64,000 nt of DNA from Deltaproteobacteria bacterium (GTDB lineage Bacteria > Myxococcota > JACPTQ01), in NCBI GenBank assembly GCA_016192705.1, contig JACPTQ010000053.1, positions 1 through 64,000 of the forward strand, written 5' to 3'. The notes below the pieces were generated by a model. The model saw only the letters and a list, made by a program, of their open reading frames with translations. It was not told where the DNA came from and did no database searches. A program made the translations under genes and the position numbers. This document shows, one piece after another, positions 24,161 to 33,123 of this stretch (the first letter of the stretch is position 1; every line of letters starts with the position of its first letter).

Positions 24161-25032
24161 AGCGTCGTTTTGTTTATCGCCGGTTCGCGGCCGCGGTCGC
24201 GTTTGCGACGAGCGGCTCGTTTTTTTTTGCGGGGTGCGTCAGCGAAGAGCGCAAAGAGATTGCGCGTGCAAACGTTCTTTACAACCAGGGCGCGAAAGAC
24301 CCGGCGAAGCTCGAGGAGTCGCTCCGGCTCTATCGACGGATCACGGAAAAAAATCCGGGCTCGATTGAGGCGCAGCTTGCATTTGGGCAGGTTCTTTTCG
24401 ACCTCGGCTGTTACGACCACGCGCTTTTGCGCTTCGACGCGGCGCTCGCGGCACAAGCCGAATCGCCGCCGGCGCTTGTGGGGCGCGGCGCGGCGCTCAT
24501 GTTCTTGAAGCGATGGGACGACGCGGCGACGACCTATCGGCGGCTGCTCGTCCTCGACAAAGAAAATCTGAACTACGCAAACAACCTCGGGAAGGCCGTC
24601 TATTTCAAGGGGGATTACGGCGCCGCGGAGACAACGTTCAACAAAGTGCTCGCGGCCAAGAAGGACGACCGCACGGCGCGCTTTTTCCTCGGTGAGATCG
24701 CGCTCAAAAAAGGGGACACGGCCGCGGCGGCCCGCGAATTCGAGCGGTTAAATGAGCTCGAACCGGGTCGGTTCTTTGGTCCGTATGGGCTCGCGAAGGT
24801 TGCGCTCGCGTCGGGAAAAGTTGACGAAGCGATCGACAAGTTGCGCCTTGCGTTTTCGCGTGGAATCGAGGACGTCGCGGGGGTGCGCGAAGATCCGGCG
24901 ATGTCGAAGCTGCTCGACGACGACCGCGTGAAGAAGCTCATCGCTGAGGCCGCGAACAAGCGGGGCGCCATCACAAACCGGGAGTTCCGGGCGGCGCCGG
25001 TTTGCGAAGTCGTCTTGCCGCGCGCGAGATAA
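24157..25032 (+). CDS. TPR-repeat lipoprotein
   Basis: 291 residues from GTG 24157, which overlaps the preceding stop. A lipoprotein signal ending FFAGC (Cys 27) is followed by at least five tetratricopeptide-type helix pairs (for example YDHALLRFDAALAAQAE, WDDAATTYRRLLVLDKEN, YGAAETTFNKVLAAKKDD) between about 40 and 240. TPR lipoproteins act as assembly or docking factors at the outer membrane, as with PilF/PilW (family knowledge). Here the partner is probably the coupled upstream protein (inference). The C-terminal 60 residues are outside the repeats. Confidence 0.85.
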   Translation: MKRRFVYRRFAAAVAFATSGSFFFAGCVSEERKEIARANVLYNQGAKDPAKLEESLRLYRRITEKNPGSIEAQLAFGQVLFDLGCYDHALLRFDAALAAQAESPPALVGRGAALMFLKRWDDAATTYRRLLVLDKENLNYANNLGKAVYFKGDYGAAETTFNKVLAAKKDDRTARFFLGEIALKKGDTAAAAREFERLNELEPGRFFGPYGLAKVALASGKVDEAIDKLRLAFSRGIEDVAGVREDPAMSKLLDDDRVKKLIAEAANKRGAITNREFRAAPVCEVVLPRAR

Positions 25033-25071
25033 CAGAAGTGCGCCGCGGACACGATTCGCACCGCTAATCGG

Positions 25072-26751
25072 TTAGACCCGTAGCAGGATCCAGGTCGACG
25101 CGACGCGCGGGTCGATCGCGTCGTTGGCGCGCAGCGTAGCCAAATGGTCACGAAGGCCACCGAACAACGACACGGCGAACTCAGCGTCGGGACCGAGGAG
25201 CGCGCGCGCCGATTCCATCCAAAGGTGATCCGATTTTCGGAGCGTCTCAAGGCGCGTGAGCGGCAGCGGGCCAAGCGCCGGCGCACCGCTGGTCGCGCGA
25301 TGGGCAACGGCCGTCGCGATCAACATAGGAATCGTGAGTGCCGCGCGATCGGATGGCGCCGCGTGACCCAAATCGATCGACAAGATGGCCTCACACGAAA
25401 TCCCAAGCCTGTCCCGGATCCGCGCCATCGCGCCGATTTCATCCAGCAGGTGATCGAGTCGCTCGGCGTCGGCCACCGCTCGAACGCCATCCGGACGCAC
25501 AGAGGCAAGCTGGGACATCGTGTCGCTCCACGGTGGCACAAGCAGCGAAAACGGCTCATCGTCCCCGAGGCGCCATGGCCCCCGTCCCCGCAGCATCCGC
25601 GCGCGCGCCGCCCGCTTTGCGACTTCGGCGTGGCCAACAGCAAACAGGTCACGCAACATGCGCGTCCGAACAATCTCCGTCGCCGATTGCCCGTGCGCGG
25701 CCGCCAACACCTCGAGGCCAATCGACACCCAATCGCGAACCCGCTCAAAGCTCGCCGCCGTCCGCACCTTGTCATCCGGGTCAACGCGATCGGCTGAGAC
25801 CACCGCGTTCGCCAAAAACGCGAGCTCCGCAACGAGGCGCTCCATCTCCTCACGATCCTCGACCGCGTCGAGCGCCTGCCCCAAAAGCGACTCGCCCGAA
25901 AGCGGCGCGACGAGCACAACGGGAAGTGCACGTCTGGCCTCCGCTCCCGCCGCAGCACCCGATCTTGATTTCGCCCCATCTTCCTCTTTATTACCCCCTT
26001 TTCCTTCTCCTCCGATCTCAGTGACTCCGTGGTTCCGTGGTTTCTCTTCTACTTTCTTCGCTTCATCGGGTCGCAACTTGCGATAAACGCCAACTGCCTC
26101 GTCAAACGAAACAAAACCCATCTCCTCCCGACGCGCCGACTGAAACCGCCGCGCCGTCTCCTCAAGCTCCGACGGAATCTCACTTCGCACTTGCGTGAGG
26201 AAGCGCCGCGCCCGCTCGTGATCGTCGGCATACAGTGCCTCCACAAGCTTAAACGCATTCGCCTCGTCTTCAGGCGGACCCTTGTAAAGCAAGTAAAACC
26301 AGCCATCGGCCGTCGCGCGCGCATCCCGTGGCGGCTCCGCAAGGTCGTACGCCTCGACCACCTCAAACGCCGACAACATGAGGAGCCCCAGCGTCTCCGC
26401 ATCGATTCCCCAGGCGATTCGCGCCGCGCGCTCCCAGCCGCCCGCGAGGATCGCATCCACCCACGGCCAAAATCGCGCCGGCTCGACGGAGTCGCCACGC
26501 CACACATCCAGATCCAAGAACCGCTGAATCTGATCCGGCGTGCAAAGCGCAATCAGCCCGCGCGCATCCGCAATCCCCGCCTCGCGAACGACCCAGTAAA
26601 CCTCTTCTGCCGGAACACGCCGAATCTCGCGCCTCGCATCCGGCGCCGCGAGAAGTGCGTCAACCTTGCCGAAGCGCCGCGCCCGTTCGAGCGCAGCCCG
26701 AAACGGCGACAGCCGAACAACGTTGGACGCGGTTTCGCTCACCTTTGTCAC
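25072..26751 (-). CDS. DUF6178 family protein with repeat-derived insertion
   Basis: 559 residues, alpha-helical, no signal. The motifs VYWVVREAGIADARGLIALC, RFLDLDVW and WVDAILAGGWERA match what I know of DUF6178, a deltaproteobacterial family without known function. Residues about 234-270 are low-complexity (EEKPRNHGVTEIGGEGKGG) and are encoded by a degenerate 8-base repeat at 26008-26050, so they look like an in-frame insertion in a surface loop. The GTG start overlaps the stop of the SDR gene by GTGA; the two form an operon. It is convergent with the TPR lipoprotein. Confidence 0.82.
   Translation of the reverse strand: MTKVSETASNVVRLSPFRAALERARRFGKVDALLAAPDARREIRRVPAEEVYWVVREAGIADARGLIALCTPDQIQRFLDLDVWRGDSVEPARFWPWVDAILAGGWERAARIAWGIDAETLGLLMLSAFEVVEAYDLAEPPRDARATADGWFYLLYKGPPEDEANAFKLVEALYADDHERARRFLTQVRSEIPSELEETARRFQSARREEMGFVSFDEAVGVYRKLRPDEAKKVEEKPRNHGVTEIGGEGKGGNKEEDGAKSRSGAAAGAEARRALPVVLVAPLSGESLLGQALDAVEDREEMERLVAELAFLANAVVSADRVDPDDKVRTAASFERVRDWVSIGLEVLAAAHGQSATEIVRTRMLRDLFAVGHAEVAKRAARARMLRGRGPWRLGDDEPFSLLVPPWSDTMSQLASVRPDGVRAVADAERLDHLLDEIGAMARIRDRLGISCEAILSIDLGHAAPSDRAALTIPMLIATAVAHRATSGAPALGPLPLTRLETLRKSDHLWMESARALLGPDAEFAVSLFGGLRDHLATLRANDAIDPRVASTWILLRV
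26008..26050 (-). repeat. Degenerate 8-base tandem repeat inside a gene
   Basis: On the minus strand the units read roughly AACCACGG, AACCACGG, AGTCACTG, AGATCGGA. This resembles the widespread intergenic CACGGAG-type repeats of many bacterial genomes. Here it lies within the DUF6178 reading frame without breaking it. Confidence 0.55.
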
Positions 26752-27563
26752 GGGATCTGCATTCCCCCGCTCACGTTAACGCACTGCCCGGTCACGAAGT
26801 CCGACAGCGGCGACGCAAAAAACAAAACAACGCGCGCGATGTCGAGCGGCTCCGCGATTCGCCCAAACGGAATTCGCTGAATCATCGCCGCGCGCTGGTC
26901 CTCGGGTATCCCGAACGGCCCCGCATCACCACGCGCCTTCGCATGCGAGAGCCGCGTCTCCGTCAACCCCGGCGCGACCGCATTCACGTTGATGCAAAAC
27001 CGCCCCCACTCTTGCGCGACGGTTCGCGTGAGCCCCACGTTCCCCATCTTCGCCGCCGTGTAATTGGCTTGCCCCGGGTTTCCACGAATCGCCGCAGTCG
27101 AGTAAAAGTTGACGATCTTTCGGTGCCCGCGCACACGCCCGTTCGCCTCGATCTCCGCTTTCGCCACATCGCGCATATACGGCACCGTCGACCGGATGCA
27201 GTTGAAGGTCCCCGTCAAATTGACGCTCAACACAAACTCCCAATCCTCGTCGGTCATCTTGTGAATCACGCGGTCGCGCGTAATCCCCGCGTTGTTAACG
27301 AGAATGTCGATCTTCCCAAACGCCTCGACCGCGGATTCCATAAGGTGGTCCGTGTAACGCGAATCGGCGACGCTCCCAACCGACGCACGCGCGCTGCCCG
27401 CCCGAATCGCCGCGCACGCTTGGGCGGCGCTGTCAGCCGGTTCGATGTCGAGGTCGTTCACGACAACATTCGCCCCCTCCTCCGCGAAGAGACACGCAAT
27501 CGCGCGCCCGATCCCTCGCCCCGCGCCCGTTACAACAGCCACCTTCCCGCTCAAGAGTCCCAT
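26748..27563 (-). CDS. Short-chain dehydrogenase/reductase (FabG/PhaB-like)
   Basis: 271 residues. Classical SDR motifs are all present: TGAGRGIG (12-19) for NAD(P) binding, NNAG near residue 91, a Ser within NFYSTAA, YTAAK with the catalytic Tyr and Lys, and the C-terminal FVTGQCVNVSGG typical of FabG-type 3-ketoacyl reductases. It may reduce a 3-oxoacyl or other carbonyl substrate; the true substrate is not evident. It is separate from the fatty-acid cluster, which has its own fabG. GGGAGG lies 8 bases before the ATG. It is followed by the overlapping DUF6178 gene. Confidence 0.92.
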   Translation of the reverse strand: MGLLSGKVAVVTGAGRGIGRAIACLFAEEGANVVVNDLDIEPADSAAQACAAIRAGSARASVGSVADSRYTDHLMESAVEAFGKIDILVNNAGITRDRVIHKMTDEDWEFVLSVNLTGTFNCIRSTVPYMRDVAKAEIEANGRVRGHRKIVNFYSTAAIRGNPGQANYTAAKMGNVGLTRTVAQEWGRFCINVNAVAPGLTETRLSHAKARGDAGPFGIPEDQRAAMIQRIPFGRIAEPLDIARVVLFFASPLSDFVTGQCVNVSGGMQIP

Positions 27564-27706
27564 CCGCGCGCACCTCCCTTCGGTCCTTGCCGGCCGTCAT
27601 CGGCTGACCCGCGAGTGTCCGTCGGTGCATGGCGGACAGTCAAGGTCCGTGTTATCTTTTTAGCTGATTTGCGCGTTCCGCGTGGGACGGCAATCGGAGT
27701 GCTGAC

Positions 27707-30427
27707 ATGACCGAACGACGGCTCCTCGTGGTTGAGGACAATGAGCTGATCCGCGGGAAGCTCGATACATTTTTCTCAGGCAAGGGGTTTTTGGTGCAGA
27801 CGGCGTCCGATTTAGCATCGGCGCTCGGCTACCTTGGAATCGCCACGTACGACGCGGTCGTGACAGAGTTTCTGTTGCCAGGGGGCACTTGCGAGGCACT
27901 CGCAAAACAGCTTCGCAACAAAGGGGTCAAGGGACGCACCGCGCTCGTTGTGTTGGCCTCGTCGAAGCAGTCGCTCGATTCGGTCGAGGATGCGCGCCGC
28001 TTGTTTGACGCCGTATTGTTGAAGCCGTTCAAGGCGCTCGAGCTTTTTAAGACCGTCGACGACCTCGTGAGCACTCAGATATCGGCCACGTCGGCCGAGG
28101 GCGCGCCGTTCGCGGTTGAAATCGAGTCGCCGTCGGATGGTCCCGCCAGTGAGTTTTCGCTCGAACCGATGGGCTCACACGAACTCGCACGGCCGTCTTC
28201 GAGCGCACGTGCGCCATTTCACGCGGAATCACTTTTGCCGCAAAGTGAGACACCGGCCTCCGAGGAGCCGAGCCTCGATGTCGAGCCGATCCCGCTCGCC
28301 GTCGGCGCCGATCGCTCATCCCGCGAGTTCGGCGCGAGTGACGCGTTCGGCGGTGCGCTCGAAATCGAGCTGGAACCCGATGCCGTCGTGGAAAGTGGAT
28401 CGGCCAACACAGCCGTCGACCCGCTCGCGCTTGAACCGGAAGGGGCCATCGATGTCTCGCTCGACGCGCCCATTGAACTCGACGCGCCCATTGAACTCGA
28501 CGCGCCGCTCGACGAACCGTTCCCCCTCGAAGCGCCCCTTGATCTCGAATCCCCCATCGAGACATCGCGCCCCGTTGAACTTGAAGCCGAGATTGAGCTC
28601 GGCGCCCCCGTCGACCTAGAGCCCTTAGCGTCTGACCAGCCCGTTGAATTTGAAATTGACGCTGGCCCCCCTTTGGCGGTCGCCGAAACGCCGCTCGCCG
28701 CGCCCGACGATCTCGCTTTCGAACTAAGCCCCGCTTTCGATTCGCCTAAACCCCCGGCCGCCCCCGAACGTGAAATCGCCGCGCCCGACGTCGTCGGACG
28801 ACTCGCCCCGCTTCCCACGGACGCCGCGCCCATCCTCGCTGGCGACCTTGCCGAGTTCCCCTTCGCGCAGCTGCTGCTCGACATTTTTCAGCGCAGCACA
28901 ACCGGCGTCCTCGTGCTCTCAGTTGAATCGGCCGAGAAACGAATCTATTTCGTCAACGGAATCCCCGTTTACGCCGAATCGACAATCCTGTCCGAGAACT
29001 TGGGACAGTTTCTCCTTACCGCTGGTGTCATCAAAGAGCCCGACTACAAGCGCGCCCTCGAATCGATGCAGCGCGAGCCGCTCCAACAAGGTGAAGCGTT
29101 CGTCCGCCTTGGGCTTTTCTCGTACGCCGAGCTTCTCCAGCACCTTCACCGCCAGATTCGCGAAAAGATCCTGGTGACGTTTGCTTGGCCGGCCGCAGCG
29201 TATCGACTCTTCGACGACGCGCGTTTCGTCGGCTCAAAGCTCATCTTTGAAATGCACCCGGTCGAGCTCATTCACGAAGGGATTGGCCGCTTTCTGACGC
29301 AAGAAGCGCTCGCCGCGGAGTTCGAGGGCAACGTCGCGTCGCGCGCGTTCGTGCGCCGCACTGAGCAGCTTCAGCGCATTTTGTCACCGATCATCGCGCT
29401 CATGCCCAGCATCGATGTCGATGCCTGCTTTTCGGGGGAGCGTCAGGTCGAGGAATTGCGCGCACTGACCGGCCTCTCCGACGCAGCGCTGGGGCAACTG
29501 CTTCGAACGTTGCTTGTCGTCGGCGCCATCGAGCTCGTCGAAACTGCGTCACAAGCGCAAATCGTCGAAGGGACGCGTGACGAACACTCGGTGATCGGTG
29601 AATCGATCGAAGTCGGCGAGGATCAAATCGTTGACACCCAGTCGGTTAAAGCACCACCCGACGCGCCCGGAAAAGGTGGCGTCGAATCGCCGACGGCCGC
29701 GAGTGCCCTGATTGACCGCGTCACACGCGATTACCTCCGCACAAAAACAAACGACTACTACAAGGTTTTGGGCGTCTCGCACGACGCGTCGGTCCGCGCC
29801 GTTGAGGAGGCGTACCTCGCGCTCGCCGAGACGTATCACCCCGACAAATACCGCGACATCGAAATCCTCGGGATCCGGTCGAAGGCGAAGGAGATCTTCT
29901 TGCGCGTGTCGACCGCGTACGGAATTTTGTCTGATGTTAACGCGCGGCGTTCGTACGACCAGAGCCTCACGGCACGCGCGGGGGATGTGGCGACGAAGGA
30001 CAAAACGATTGGCGCGCAGCTCGAGTTTCAGGCGGGCGAACGCGCCCTCGACGCCGGTGATTTTTCCGCGGCCGAGGCGGCGTTCGAACGCGCCGTCGCG
30101 CAGAACGAGAAGGAACCGGTTTATCACCTCTACCTCGGGTGGACGCAGTGGAATTTATCCGCGGACGACGCCGCGCGCCGAGAGCAAGCGAAAACCTATT
30201 TGAACCGTGGTATCGCGATGAATCCAATCATCGACGTTGGGTACGTTTTCCTGGGACGCGTCCTGAAAGCGGAGTCGAAGATCAATGAAGCGCGCGAGAT
30301 GTTTGAGCGGGCGCTTGTCTTCAACCCGGATAACGCCGACGCGGCGGCGGAGGCCACTGCGCTCCAAGCGTCAACCACGGAAACGGCTCAAGGGGGGGCG
30401 CTGCCAGGGGCTGACGGGGCGATCTGA
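27707..30427 (+). CDS. Pseudo-receiver-PATAN-J-TPR regulator
   Basis: 906 residues. A receiver domain (5-115) has E54 where the phospho-acceptor Asp belongs (VVTEFLLPGG) but keeps the acidic pair and K106. A long acidic Pro/Glu-rich linker (125-360) contains repeats of PIELDA. A DUF4388/PATAN domain follows (about 365-500: LAEFPFAQLLLDIFQRSTTG), then a J-domain (about 682-750) with an intact HPD at 711-713, and C-terminal TPRs. J-domains stimulate DnaK ATPase, while PATAN domains mediate protein contacts in motility regulators of cyanobacteria and other bacteria. Glu for Asp may mimic constant phosphorylation. GGAG precedes the start; the paralogue begins 3 bases after the stop. Confidence 0.9.
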   Translation: MTERRLLVVEDNELIRGKLDTFFSGKGFLVQTASDLASALGYLGIATYDAVVTEFLLPGGTCEALAKQLRNKGVKGRTALVVLASSKQSLDSVEDARRLFDAVLLKPFKALELFKTVDDLVSTQISATSAEGAPFAVEIESPSDGPASEFSLEPMGSHELARPSSSARAPFHAESLLPQSETPASEEPSLDVEPIPLAVGADRSSREFGASDAFGGALEIELEPDAVVESGSANTAVDPLALEPEGAIDVSLDAPIELDAPIELDAPLDEPFPLEAPLDLESPIETSRPVELEAEIELGAPVDLEPLASDQPVEFEIDAGPPLAVAETPLAAPDDLAFELSPAFDSPKPPAAPEREIAAPDVVGRLAPLPTDAAPILAGDLAEFPFAQLLLDIFQRSTTGVLVLSVESAEKRIYFVNGIPVYAESTILSENLGQFLLTAGVIKEPDYKRALESMQREPLQQGEAFVRLGLFSYAELLQHLHRQIREKILVTFAWPAAAYRLFDDARFVGSKLIFEMHPVELIHEGIGRFLTQEALAAEFEGNVASRAFVRRTEQLQRILSPIIALMPSIDVDACFSGERQVEELRALTGLSDAALGQLLRTLLVVGAIELVETASQAQIVEGTRDEHSVIGESIEVGEDQIVDTQSVKAPPDAPGKGGVESPTAASALIDRVTRDYLRTKTNDYYKVLGVSHDASVRAVEEAYLALAETYHPDKYRDIEILGIRSKAKEIFLRVSTAYGILSDVNARRSYDQSLTARAGDVATKDKTIGAQLEFQAGERALDAGDFSAAEAAFERAVAQNEKEPVYHLYLGWTQWNLSADDAARREQAKTYLNRGIAMNPIIDVGYVFLGRVLKAESKINEAREMFERALVFNPDNADAAAEATALQASTTETAQGGALPGADGAI

Positions 30428-30430
30428 CGG

Positions 30431-33085
30431 ATGGACGCCGCGGACACGAAGATCCTCATCGTCGAGGACGATCCGCAGATTCGGATGATGTTACAAAAAT
30501 TCCTGTCGAAGCATGGGTACCAAATCGTCGTGGCCGACGATGGCCTCAAGGGGGTCAAGTGCTTCAATGAGGAACATCCTCACCTCGTGTTGCTCGATAC
30601 GCTTTTGCCCAAGCTCATGGGGTTTGATGTCTGCGACATGATCAAGGGTACTCCCGAGGGGAAATCGACGCCCGTCGTGATGATGAGTGCCGTTTGTCGC
30701 GCCGAGAAGTTTCAGACTGAAGCAAAGAGCAAACACCGTGCGGATCATTTCTTGGTAAAGCCGTTCCAATTCACGGAGATGATTCAAGTGATCGAGGGAC
30801 TGCTCGGGCAATCCAAAGAAACGGCGACGATGTCAGCGGCAAAGCCGTCCGGCGCTAAGTCCACAGCGATCGGCGTGGCTCAAAGGGCGCGAGCGGTTGG
30901 GGAACAAACGATCGTCGCGGGGCCGAGCAGCACGTTTGTGGCGTCTCCACCGCCAATGCCGAGCGCGCCGGTGCCTTCGCCGCGGCAGACGGGATCGGCA
31001 CGTCCTCCATGGGGTGCGCCACCCGTTGTTCCGGCCGCCTCCGATGTTCTCGACATTGTCGACGGCGCCCCACCGGAAGAGCCGATTGAGCTCGACGAAT
31101 CCGAGCTCACACCGATCGCCACAAGTCTGCCCGTCGCGCCACCGCCTGCCCCAGAGAAAGCGATCACTTACTCAAGACCGGCGTCCACGCGCTCCGCGTC
31201 CGCCGCGCCCCGCGTTGAGTATGAGCCGGAGCGCACGCCGGCGCCTCGCCCCGCGACCGCCGCGCCAAAAAACGCGGCCGCCGGTCAGGAACGGTTGTTC
31301 GAGGGGTTGGAGGACTTTGAGATCCCTGAGCTCGAGACGAATCGTGGTCGCGGCGGTCAAATCGAGGCGGACGCCGCCGACGGAGCGTCATCCGAAGCGA
31401 TGATCGTGGAGTTTGAAACGGACGACGCCGAGGAGACAACATCGGCGGGACGCTCTTTGGCCCCGTCGCGTGGCGGACCTGAAGTCGAGATTGAGTTCAC
31501 GCCGCGCCCCAGCCCCGCGCCATTCCCGACCCCGCCCGCACCAACGTTAACCGGCGACGTGGGGTATGGCCTGTCGACGCCACAACGCCCAACCGAACCG
31601 CTCGGTGCGCTGCCGCTCGGAGCGTTGTTCCAAGCGCTTGGCGCAGAGAGCTTTAGTGGCGCGCTCGACGTCACGCATGAAGGGACAACGCGCCGAGTTC
31701 TTTGGCAACAAGGCCGCGTCGCGTTCGTGGAGCCGCTCTCACGCAGCGAGAACGTCGGTCGATTTTTGGTCAAGGCGGGACGGCTCGGGGACGCGGCGTA
31801 TTCGAAGGCACTCGAAGTCATGATGGAATCGGGCGGTTCGATCGAAGACGCTCTCGTTGAATCGGGGGCGGTGGCGGCCGGCGATCTCCCGAAGATCGTT
31901 GACGACGTCGTAAGCGACCGCGCCGCATCGCTCTTCGAGTGGGGCGAATCGACGTATCAAACGACTCCGGGCGCTCCATTGACCACTGGAACAAAAAGTA
32001 CAAACAGCGATCCGGTCGTCGTCGCTTTCCACGCGCTCAGTCGGCGCTTACCGGACGATTGGGTCGCGTCAAAAATGGCGTCCCTTCGCGCCCAGCGGCT
32101 TACCGTGACAGACGCGTTCAAGCGCGTCGCGGGCAGGCTCACCGACCTCCAAATCCCCGGCGCACTTCTCGAAGGCCTTGGCAAGCTGACCGTTGCAGAG
32201 ATGGTTGGCGTCAACCCAACGCAATCGGCGGCATCGTTACGCTGTTTGCGTGCAATGATTGAGCTTGGTTTCGTGGCGCCCGAATCGGGTCCGGCGTCAG
32301 AGCCCGCATCCAAACCGAGCACACCGTCGCCCGGGATTTCTTCGGCGGCCGATTCGCCGGATCTCATCGCGCGCATCACCGCCGTTCATCCGCGATTGGG
32401 GCAAATCGATTATTTTTCGCTCCTTGGGGTTTCGCAAAACGCGAGTGCCGAGGAGATTGAGACCGCCTACTGGTCACTCGCACGCGGGCTGGCGCCCGAC
32501 CAAATCGCTAAGTACCCGGCAGATGTTCAGCGGCGCGTGCGCGAATTCGCCACGAAGCTGTCGGTCGCATTCGGGACCTTGTCCGATCCGACGCATCGAG
32601 CAGAGTACCTCGCGAAGCGGCTTCGCGAAAGTGACACGTCCGTGCCGACTTCGCCCCCGCCCGCTCCACCGCAATCGGCTGCCCCATCGGAGACGCCAAC
32701 GGCGCCGTCGCCTGAATCGGCAGAAGCGTACTTCCGTCGTGGCGAAAAACTCCTCAAGGAAGGGGCTTTCGCCACAGCGCTTGTCGCCTTCACAAACGCC
32801 CTCAAAGCAAACCCCAAAGAACCCGACCACTACCTCTACCTTGGTTGGGCGATGTACCAAAACTATCGTGGCTCGGGGCGCGCCGACATGGAAACGCGCG
32901 CGGTGAATTTCGTGCGGCGCGCGCTCGTCATGAATCCGAACCTCGACCAAGGCTACTATTTGCTCGGGCGCATCTATCACGAAAAAGGGAAAGCCGATCA
33001 GGCGAAACAACTTTACGCCAAGGCGATCTTTATCAACCCGTCGCACGGCGAAGCGCTGGCCGCCATGCGAGCGCTGCCCAAATAG
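30431..33085 (+). CDS. Receiver-PATAN-J-like-TPR regulator, paralogue
   Basis: 884 residues with the same domain order as the gene before it. The receiver (7-120) is complete, with VEDD (11-14), phospho-acceptor D56 (LVLLDTLLP) and K110. A Pro/Ala-rich linker (135-385) is followed by PATAN (about 390-530: LPLGALFQALGAESFSGALD) and a J-like domain (about 655-730) whose HPD tripeptide reads APD at 688-690, so it should not activate DnaK. TPRs end the protein (AYFRRGEKLLKEGAFATALV). The start is 3 bases after the first gene, so both are made together. The degeneracy is opposite to that of the partner. A cognate kinase is not in the window. Confidence 0.9.
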   Translation: MDAADTKILIVEDDPQIRMMLQKFLSKHGYQIVVADDGLKGVKCFNEEHPHLVLLDTLLPKLMGFDVCDMIKGTPEGKSTPVVMMSAVCRAEKFQTEAKSKHRADHFLVKPFQFTEMIQVIEGLLGQSKETATMSAAKPSGAKSTAIGVAQRARAVGEQTIVAGPSSTFVASPPPMPSAPVPSPRQTGSARPPWGAPPVVPAASDVLDIVDGAPPEEPIELDESELTPIATSLPVAPPPAPEKAITYSRPASTRSASAAPRVEYEPERTPAPRPATAAPKNAAAGQERLFEGLEDFEIPELETNRGRGGQIEADAADGASSEAMIVEFETDDAEETTSAGRSLAPSRGGPEVEIEFTPRPSPAPFPTPPAPTLTGDVGYGLSTPQRPTEPLGALPLGALFQALGAESFSGALDVTHEGTTRRVLWQQGRVAFVEPLSRSENVGRFLVKAGRLGDAAYSKALEVMMESGGSIEDALVESGAVAAGDLPKIVDDVVSDRAASLFEWGESTYQTTPGAPLTTGTKSTNSDPVVVAFHALSRRLPDDWVASKMASLRAQRLTVTDAFKRVAGRLTDLQIPGALLEGLGKLTVAEMVGVNPTQSAASLRCLRAMIELGFVAPESGPASEPASKPSTPSPGISSAADSPDLIARITAVHPRLGQIDYFSLLGVSQNASAEEIETAYWSLARGLAPDQIAKYPADVQRRVREFATKLSVAFGTLSDPTHRAEYLAKRLRESDTSVPTSPPPAPPQSAAPSETPTAPSPESAEAYFRRGEKLLKEGAFATALVAFTNALKANPKEPDHYLYLGWAMYQNYRGSGRADMETRAVNFVRRALVMNPNLDQGYYLLGRIYHEKGKADQAKQLYAKAIFINPSHGEALAAMRALPK

Positions 33086-33123
33086 TTCCGGCGATTGAAA
33101 GATACCTGGCCCTTATCTCGGGA

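Noticed and set aside
17208-25032. A chromosome-partition (parABS) locus next to bactofilin
   Set aside because: The bactofilin-atp order suggested it, but no ParA or ParB motif and no parS-like site was seen.
25900-26060. Programmed slippage or break in the DUF6178 gene at the repeat
   Set aside because: The frame runs through the repeat without a stop and family-like sequence continues on both sides.
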